From NCBI GenBank assembly GCA_030737875.1, contig CM060915.1, forward strand, positions 358,667,863 through 358,731,862: 64,000 nucleotides of DNA, given 5' to 3'. This DNA is from Allium sativum (taxonomy: Eukaryota; Streptophyta; Magnoliopsida; Asparagales; Amaryllidaceae). Shown one piece after another: positions 57,303 to 64,000 of this stretch. How positions within the stretch are numbered: the first letter of the stretch is position 1; every line of letters begins with the position of its first letter. The notes beneath the pieces were generated by a model, which had not been told where the DNA came from, did no database searches, and worked only from the letters and a program-made list of their open reading frames with translations. The translations under genes and the position numbers were made by a program.

Positions 57303-58803
57303 CTATGGAATCACAAGCGTATATAAAAAGCTAACTAGAACTCCATCCACTAGTAGACAACGTGTCACAATCATTCGCCCTTCAACATTTCTCAGTGTCG
57401 CCTCGAGTCTCTCGCAATCAACAATAGCAACATACTTCTTAAGCAAGTCCATACTCAAAATAATCCAAAACCCAGCGAAATTCAAAATGAAACAATCACA
57501 TACAAAAGAAAACCATGACCCGATAAAACTAGACCATGACAAAGCATACTAAGGGTGGACGAACCCCCTACTAGATTAGTCACGACTAATGGTCTATCAA
57601 CGATTTCAGATTCTAAGCCTAACTTGCAAACAACCTCATTACAAATAAAAGAATGTGATGCTTCAGCGTCATACAAAATGTGAATTGAAACATTTTTGAT
57701 AGAAAGCGTACCTTGCATAATAATATTCTTCCTTTTCTCCTCAGCAGTTGGACCCATCGAGGAAGACGACATAGCATCCGAAGCATATGATCTCACTACC
57801 TATTTATCCTTTGATGGCTCTGGATAATTCTTCTTTATATACCTAGCTTTATCATAGCCAAAACGTTTCTTTTCTACCTTTGTGTTCTTACAATCTTTGG
57901 AAAGATGACCCTTCTACTGGCAGTTTTAACAAGTAATCTCGCCCTTCATCTTTTTATGGACATTTCCCCTTGTTGTTGTTGTTTTTTACGTTTACCATTC
58001 CACTTTTTCTTATTATCACCACCTTGCTATGGTTTCAAAACCTCCTTTTATTCTTAACAACAGTCTCAACCTTTTGCGGAAACATGTTTTCCTTCCTCAA
58101 AGCCTTCTCAACTAACTTCTCAAAAGAGTCATCAATATGGTCAATCAGTTTCTTTCCAATATTCTCATCTAATCCCAAGATAAATTACTCATTCTTTTGA
58201 TAAGGATTCTCAATATACGAACAAGCATACTTAGATAAAGCCTCAAACTTAGTCACATATTCATACACTGGTGTTCCTCCTTACTTTAGCTCAACAAACC
58301 GCTTAAACAATATTGACTTTTAGACCGTAGAAATGAACTTCTCCTCAAAATTAATCCTAAACTGATCCCAAGTGATCTGGTCCTCCGGAGTCTCCAAAGT
58401 AAAAGAGTTCCACCAATCCAAAGCTCGTCCTTGCAGCTGCCTCTATGCAAGTTTCATCTTAGTCACATCGTCGCTTCCCAAGTCTCTGAAAATCCAAACA
58501 CAAGTATCCAGTCAATTCTGAATCTCAACAGTAGGTTCTTTACCAACAAACAACTTGCTACCCAAAGAATTGTAGTCCTTGCAAGGCTTCGCAAAAATCA
58601 ACAACCCTAGGTGCTGCACAAAAACACCTTGGTCTACTGCCGTTCTTGGAGTAGGCATCCTTCTCATGATCTCTGTCATCATGGCCTCGAAACATAGCAG
58701 GATAACCATGCATATGAGCTGCAGTTGCAGGCTGGCTATTGTCTCATACCCCTCCAGTTGTTGGCTCATTCCTAGTAGCGTGTCTCGAAATTCGTCGACT
58801 CAT
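57303..58803 (-). pseudogene. Decayed gypsy gag and protease
   Basis: Start MSRRISRHATRNE at 58803 (minus), followed by gag fragments (58769-58512 and on), a damaged zinc-knuckle region (57870-57960, several Cys lost) and a protease stretch 57796-57303 (SIHILYDAEASHSFI, with DAE where DTG is expected; VDRPLVVTNLVGGS). Broken by several stops. Confidence 0.85.
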
Positions 58804-58930
58804 CCTTACTCTGAAACGAAAGTCAATTCACATTAGAGAAAGCCGCATTGGTGTTCAAGTGCTTAGTAACCTAATATACTATACTATATACGTATATAAT
58901 GCTATATATAACGGTGTTGTATACACAATT
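58804..58930 (-). other. 5' leader remnant of the old gypsy element
   Basis: It resembles the 190-bp leader of the tandem units (GTGTTCAAGTGCTTAG.., TATACTA..TATATATA). The expected primer site and 5' LTR do not follow, so the element is cut near 58930. Confidence 0.5.
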
Positions 58931-61453
58931 ATATGATTTTTATTTGATGATAACAACCAAATAAATATTATTTGAAATATGTTTGTTATTGTACTGTTTT
59001 TCTACATCACAGACATAAATATAATATTTATATTTATATAAAATACTAGTGGACAAGAATTTAAATATTCAAACAGTATTTTATTAAATATAATATTTTA
59101 TTTCAACATTTAAACAGTACAAATTTACAACTCCACTATTTGTACATTTCACTGATATTCATTACAATACAATCAATTTCATTATATACACAGCTCCTTA
59201 CTACAGTTCACTCATTCACTCAGTTTCTTATACAATTTCAGTTATACAATCTCTTTTATACATTGACACTATCTCTCAAGTCTTCAGTCTTCACAGCTCA
59301 TAGTCAGTCCAGTCATCATCTGCTTACCTGTCATATACATAAACACACACACGGTATCTTTAACAGAAATATTATTCTAAATTTTAGCGAATATATTTTT
59401 TATTTTAAAAATTTATTTGCCTCAGAATTTCGGTGTGTTTCTTATCATTTTTCATGACTTGATCTGATATGTATATATTTCTAGTACCCACTGATCAGCC
59501 TTAACGTACTACACCGGTTTGCTGATCAGAACCAGTTGATTCTGAATAGCCACAACACAGTGTAGCGGTCTGCTGATATATATTTGAATAGACACATGTA
59601 TATACACATACACACATACATATATATATACACACATACGTGTATATATACATATATGTATACATACAGCTCATCAACATGACAGGGAAATGGAGCAGTG
59701 GACACATCAACATAGTTGAGTAGAATGGTAAAGTAAACAAATATTCAAGTGTACAAGCACAAGTCAAGTACGATCAAGTATGTTCAAACATGGATAAGGC
59801 AATGATCAAGGCTAAGCAAACTCGAGCCAAGGTGTCAAAAATACATTCAAATACAAAAGCAGCAGATTTTAACACAGCAATGATTTGTTCAAAGTGATCA
59901 AGCCAAGTCTACATGCAGCCTACAAGTTATTCAAGACAGTCAAGCCAAGAAGCAAAATGGTGCAACAACAAGTTCAAGTCAGAGTGCAGAATGCGGCTCA
60001 ATCAAGTTTAGTTCAAACATGATTCAACCACAAAAGCACATAATCAACAGATTTCATAATATACAATGGAGCAGTACAAGGCAGCAACTAATGCACATAA
60101 CAGAAGTGAAGTTGTCAGGGTACTAATGCCTACATGACATGAAAGTGGAAGTTTGCCAACATAATATTCAAGTGTGCAAGTATGACAATTCAGTTCAACC
60201 CCAGAACTTCAAGTGAACAAATCAGTGAAGATGCAACAACAATGGTAAATGCATATACACATCTTTAAAGCTTCAGTTTTTAGTTAAGTGCAACAAGGTA
60301 CAAGGAATATAATTCATGATGACTGAAATGAAATGGATAAAGCCTCAAGTGACATGTCAGAATTGGTGTATGTCAGGAAGTCCAGATCAAAGCTATTTAC
60401 ATGGTGTGCAATATGAAATTGTTCTAGATGTAAACTGAACAGTGAATGGTACATGAATACATGGTATAACAATAAGGGAAGTGTACATGATGAATGGTGT
60501 ACAAATGACATGTACAAGTAACAGTTTTGCAAGAGTGGTCGAGACATGATTCAGCAAACATGTCAAAGCAGGAAACTAACAGTGGTGCAACAACAATGAA
60601 AGCATGGAAAGAATCATTCCAGTTTTAATCACAGTGAATATTTTGCAAGATTGCATTTTAATTTATAGAAATACTTGTGAGACATTCAAGGCAAATTTAA
60701 ATAAAAGGGATTTTTTTAAAGACCAGAAAGTCGAATTCATATTTTTTTAGAAATGACAAATTAGTTTGAATTGTTTCCTGTTACGAATATCACATTCGAA
60801 GGCACTGATATATGGCCAAAAATATTTACTTTCCAGAAATGATTCAAGAATTACTCAAAGGAAAATTTCATGACTGGGTTTATCAATTCAATCGAGGGAC
60901 CAAAAGAGGAAACCGTGGCAACATAAATCACGCAACATTTTTTTAGCCGAGAATTACAAAACCAAAAGGGAAAAGCAACGCAACAATCATGCCAAGCCAT
61001 ATACGAAATCATAGAATTAAGGATTTTTAAATCCTATAAATTCACCATTACATCACAGGAACAAAGTTGTCGAAAACCAACACAACAATTCAAAGAGAAA
61101 ATCGGAGAAATCAAATCAGTAAAACTCATAATTTTTTTCTGAGTGCTTTCAATCAAATCGCCAGAGAGACAGAGGGGCAGACAATCAATCAACGAAGAAG
61201 CAACTCAAAGCATTTGAGCAATTAGAGAAACCTCGAATCACAATTCATCAAGCAGCGATCGAGATTTGGATTTCCAAAGAAACCCTAGGAAATTCTCCAG
61301 AGCCGCCGCCATGTTTTCCAAAGTAAAATGATCAGATAAAATAAAAGAGGGTGCAACACAAACAAAAGAGGCCGGCCTACTTTCTAGTTCAAGGGAAAAA
61401 GGGATGACCCTTTTATATTAACTCTTAGGTTTTTTTTTGTTTTCAATTTCTTT
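58931..61453. other. Unassigned AT-rich DNA
   Basis: 2.5 kb with no recognised protein. A pyrimidine-rich stretch 59150-59340, a TA/CA microsatellite, a CAAG/CAAC-rich part 59750-60650, and near 61280-61320, on the minus strand, an ATGGCGGCGGCTCTGGAG-like leader similar in style to the start of transcribed parts of plant LTRs. It may be an LTR of an element not otherwise present; no TG..CA ends could be fixed. Confidence 0.35.
59588..59672. repeat. (TATACA)n / (CA)n microsatellite
   Basis: Alternating purine-pyrimidine tract of ACACATACATATAT type. Confidence 0.85.
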
Positions 61454-61858
61454 TGTAAAACAAACGAACAGTTCTAAAATCTGTAAAATCTAGGGCGAAC
61501 CAGTTAGGGTGTTAACTGGCAGTTTAGTAGAGTCTATAAAAACTAGGGTTACAGGGTCATAATCAGGGGAAATCTGATCTAGGGGATTAGATCACTCTAG
61601 GGTTTTGAGCGTAGTGTTAGTACAGGAGCAGGGAGTGCGAGTTTACAGTGTCTGTAAGAGGGATCTGTTCTTAACTCCTTGTAGAAACCTTAGCAATACA
61701 ACAGTAGCCAGGATTTTGCCGAAGCTGGGTATATCTTGTGTCACTTACTTTCTGCATTTCTATTTCTGCTATATTCTATGATCTGTGAATTTTTTAATAA
61801 CTCGCTAAAATTCAACAAACCCTATTTACCCCCCTCTAGGGTTAATCTAGATCCAACA
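61454..61858 (+). mobile_element. 5' LTR (at least its 3' part) of a Ty1/copia element
   Basis: Ends GATCCAACA, followed after AG by a tRNA-Met-type primer site. A TATA box TATAAAAA is at 61535-61542. The TG at 61454 is only a guess for the left end: a start complementary to the end (TGTTGG) is not visible. Confidence 0.55.
61535..61542 (+). promoter_or_regulatory. Copia LTR TATA box
   Basis: TATAAAAA in AGTCTATAAAAACTAGGG, 320 bp before the LTR end. Confidence 0.6.
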
Positions 61859-61860
61859 AG

Positions 61861-61873
61861 TGGTATTAGAGCC
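61861..61873 (+). promoter_or_regulatory. Copia primer-binding site
   Basis: TGGTATTAGAGCC, one change from the usual TGGTATCAGAGCC. Confidence 0.85.
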
Positions 61874-61889
61874 TGGTAATTTTATTAAC

Positions 61890-63351
61890 CCTAGAATCAT
61901 TCATCTTAGTTGTCAGTTCATTGAGAGTCGGTCCAGTCACATTCCAAACATTTTTGATGGTACAAATTTTTTGAATTGGAAATCAGAATTGAAATCCTAT
62001 TTGAAATCTGTTATATTAGATATTGGGATGTTGTTAACAATGGAGGTGATATAATAGATAGGAATATTAATGCTCGTGCTATGCATATTCTCTATTCTCA
62101 TCTTAATAATAATCAACTTGATCTTATCTCCCATTGTTTGACTGCGTAGGAAATCTGGAGAACTCTCAATGCAAAGTTTGGACAAAATGACAGCAAGTGC
62201 TCAAAACTTGCAAAGATCAACTCAGATTCAGAAGTATGTCTAACAAGATTTACTAAAGAAGAATCAGATGACGATAATGTTGGAGATTCAACAGATGATG
62301 AAATAAGAAACTTTTCATATGAAGATCTGGTTTATTTTTGTGTTGATTTAACCAAATCTGTTGATAAACTCCAACTAAAAATAAATCTCTGAAATCTAAG
62401 AATTCTGAGTTGACTAGCAAAATTGATAATTTGGAATTACAACTTGAATATTTCAAAAATTCTTCAAATTTAGATTGCAAAAATTGTTTGAAAATGGAAA
62501 TCAATCTTGTTCATCTCAATAAAAATATTCAAAAGTTTGAAAGGAAATTCTGATCTTAAAAAAACAAGATTGAGTTATCAAGTTTGAACAATTTTGTACA
62601 AAAGGAATTTGAAATTTTTAAGACTGATATACATTCCAAATTTGAAATTGCTAAAGAGGAGAATTTGTTGAAATCAGATTTGATTTTGAAAGAATTTGAA
62701 AACGAGATTGAAAGATCCAAGAAATTTGTGTCTGAAAAACAAAAACGATTTGAATTTGAGATCTCTGAGTCCTAAGCAAAAATCATATTACTTGAATCTG
62801 AAAATTTGGTTTTGAAACAACATGATTTTGAAAGGAAGATCACTAATAATCAATGTTTTGATTTAATAAAAGAAATCAGATCTTAAATACAAAATTCAAC
62901 GACTAGAATTAACTTTGGATAAATTTTCTAATAGGGAAAAATCATTGAATATGCTGTTACAAAACCAATTTTCAATTGGACATAAACGAGGTCTTGGGTT
63001 TGGGAAAACAAATGTTTTTGAAAATTTGAGTTCATGTGATTTTAAAAATACCTCAAATTGCTTTGGAGAGAGTCGTTCTGAAAATTTAAACTCTAAAAGA
63101 TTTTTGAATCACAAACGAGATGTTGATTTGTTTTATAATAAACCATTTGAACAATCTTGGATCCCGAAAGAAAATAATACGGACTTTGTTAAATTCAAAC
63201 AGATCTGGGTTCCCAAAGGTACGAAAATATATTCGAATGGATTGTTATACAAACAGATTTGAGTACCAAAAGACATGAACAAAACTGTGAGTGGTTTTAC
63301 AACCTTTGTTGGACCACTCGATTCTACAAACAGCTAGATACCGAATGAGGC
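61890..63351 (+). pseudogene. Ty1/copia gag, broken and truncated
   Basis: N-terminal copia gag signature IPNIFDGTNFLNWKSELKSY, then, after a frameshift near 62025, IDRNINARAMHILYSHLNNN and EIWRTLNAKFGQND. The middle is charged and probably coiled-coil (62584-62775: KEFENEIERSKKFVSEKQKR). The tail (62915-63262) has the W-I/V-P-K repeats (QSWIPKENN, IWVPKGTK) common in large plant copia (Sirevirus-like) gag proteins. Several stops and frameshifts, and no zinc knuckle remains. The sequence is cut at 63351 by the gypsy LTR, so protease, integrase and RT are missing from the window. Confidence 0.8.
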
Positions 63352-63546
63352 TGTAACACCCCACCTCCGCTAGGGTCACTCGCAAAGGGAATGCACTAGC
63401 TTTTAATTCTATTCAGGTTGGAAAAAGATGCATCAGTCCAAGTTTTGATTCCAGCAGAGTAGCGACGCCATTTTTATTTTTAATTAGAACAAAGGCAGAA
63501 TATAGAGAGAATGAAATTGTGTAGAGAAAATGAGGCTAGGGCGCTG

Positions 63547-63555
63547 TTTATATAG
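63547..63555 (-). promoter_or_regulatory. LTR TATA box
   Basis: The minus strand reads CCTATATAAACAGCGCC, about 195 bp before the LTR end, a good core promoter context. Confidence 0.6.
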
Positions 63556-63646
63556 GATTAGGCAGACGAATCTGGTCACGAAACAAGTCTAAATACATCA
63601 GAATGCATCTGGTTCAGGGAATAGGTTCGGGAGGCAGGTCGACCCC

Positions 63647-63745
63647 CAGGTCGACTCCCCAGTCGACCTGGTCATGGGGAGGTCGACTCCCCAGTCGACC
63701 TGGTTGGGGGGGGGGAGAGGGGGTCTACTCCCCAGTCGACCTGGG
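63647..63745 (-). repeat. Three tandem GTCGAC hairpins
   Basis: CAGGTCGACT-CCCC-AGTCGACCTG at 63647-63670, a 9-bp arm copy at 63680-63701, and a copy with one mismatch at 63722-63742. Same LTR location as the GCGCAC hairpins at 2297 but unrelated sequence. Confidence 0.9.
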
Positions 63746-64000
63746 TATATGGGCAGGAATTTTCCTGCCAGCCTTCTCTGGTTTTGAATTTTGAATTTCT
63801 GGCTTTATTTTCGAGCTGTTTTATTTTATTCAAATTCCTGAAACTTCTGAGGGTCATAACTTGGTCATACGAACTCCGATTTTCGAAAACTCGGACTCGA
63901 TTTCATGCAGAATTTCGAGACGAACGCAATGGCACAACCCATTTCCCTTGGTTCTTATTTTAAAATTTAATTCTGCCTTGATTTATGGTTATAACATGTT

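Larger units (their letters stand above)
63352..64000 (-). mobile_element. Gypsy LTR (minus strand), cut by window end, inserted in copia gag
   Basis: Begins TGTAACACCCCACCTCCGCT with GGTCACTC..AAGGGAATGC, the complement of the last 43 bp of the LTR at 2084-4980. Near the window end, GAGACGAACGCAATG matches (complement) CATTGCGTTCGTCTCG at 2176 of that LTR. So both termini regions are shared although the middle is different and much shorter. Contains a TATA box and three GTCGAC hairpins. The base before it, with GAGGC as candidate duplication, belongs to the copia gag. Confidence 0.85.

Noticed and set aside
59140..59457. 105-codon ORF on the + strand
   Set aside because: Low-complexity S/T/L-rich translation of pyrimidine-rich DNA; no support as a gene.
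61141..61330. ATGGCGGCGGCTCTGGAG start on the minus strand as a host gene
   Set aside because: The frame closes after about 22 codons and no splice donor with a continuing exon is visible.

Overview
This is nuclear DNA from a flowering plant, almost certainly a repeat-rich intergenic stretch of a medium to large genome. It has long AT-rich LTRs, chromodomain-bearing Ty3/gypsy polyproteins of Tekay type, a Ty1/copia gag remnant, a TRIM, CACTA-type termini, GT..AG exons and an intronless gamma-SNAP retrocopy. I see no bacterial features (operons, ribosome binding sites), no tRNA or rRNA gene and no CRISPR. I could not assign a species.

Layout. 1-4980: the 3' half of a Ty3/gypsy chromovirus (integrase and chromodomain ORF, polypurine tract, 2.9-kb LTR) on the + strand; its 5' half lies outside the window. 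It sits 90 bp upstream of the first of two small exons (5071-5151, 5834-5917) that look like the 3' end of an unidentified host gene. 4981-9999: host-like DNA with a CACTA-type MITE, an AC/C-rich microsatellite and a broken gamma-SNAP retrocopy (8045-8915).

10000-43997 is a stack of nested insertions that can be peeled layer by layer using target-site duplications (TSDs). The outer layer is a solo LTR of about 6.4 kb (10000-16009 plus 43579-43997, TSD TTCTA). Inside it sits a non-autonomous large-LTR element (16010-43573, TSD CCAAC) with two LTRs of about 4.66 kb around only 1.17 kb of non-coding interior. Inside its 3' LTR sits a minus-strand Ty3/gypsy element (24180-41237, TSD GGCTG) amplified into a tandem LTR-gag/pol-LTR-gag/pol-LTR array with a 7.27-kb period. 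Both gag/pol units carry the same damage: a stop between gag and pol, a changed reverse transcriptase active site and a changed integrase active-site residue. The middle LTR is a mosaic of the two outer ones.

44003-49328: AT-rich DNA, a second CACTA-type terminus, a truncated LTR end and a TRIM. 51561-58930: an old, heavily decayed minus-strand relative of the tandem element. 58931-61453: unassigned. 61454-63351: a broken copia element (LTR, primer site, gag) on the + strand. 63352-64000: a minus-strand gypsy LTR, cut by the window edge, inserted into that copia gag.

No intact host gene is visible. The interest lies in LTR architecture: the mosaic tandem array, lineage-specific tandem repeats, and small stem-loop modules that keep their position or pairing between LTR families while their sequence changes.
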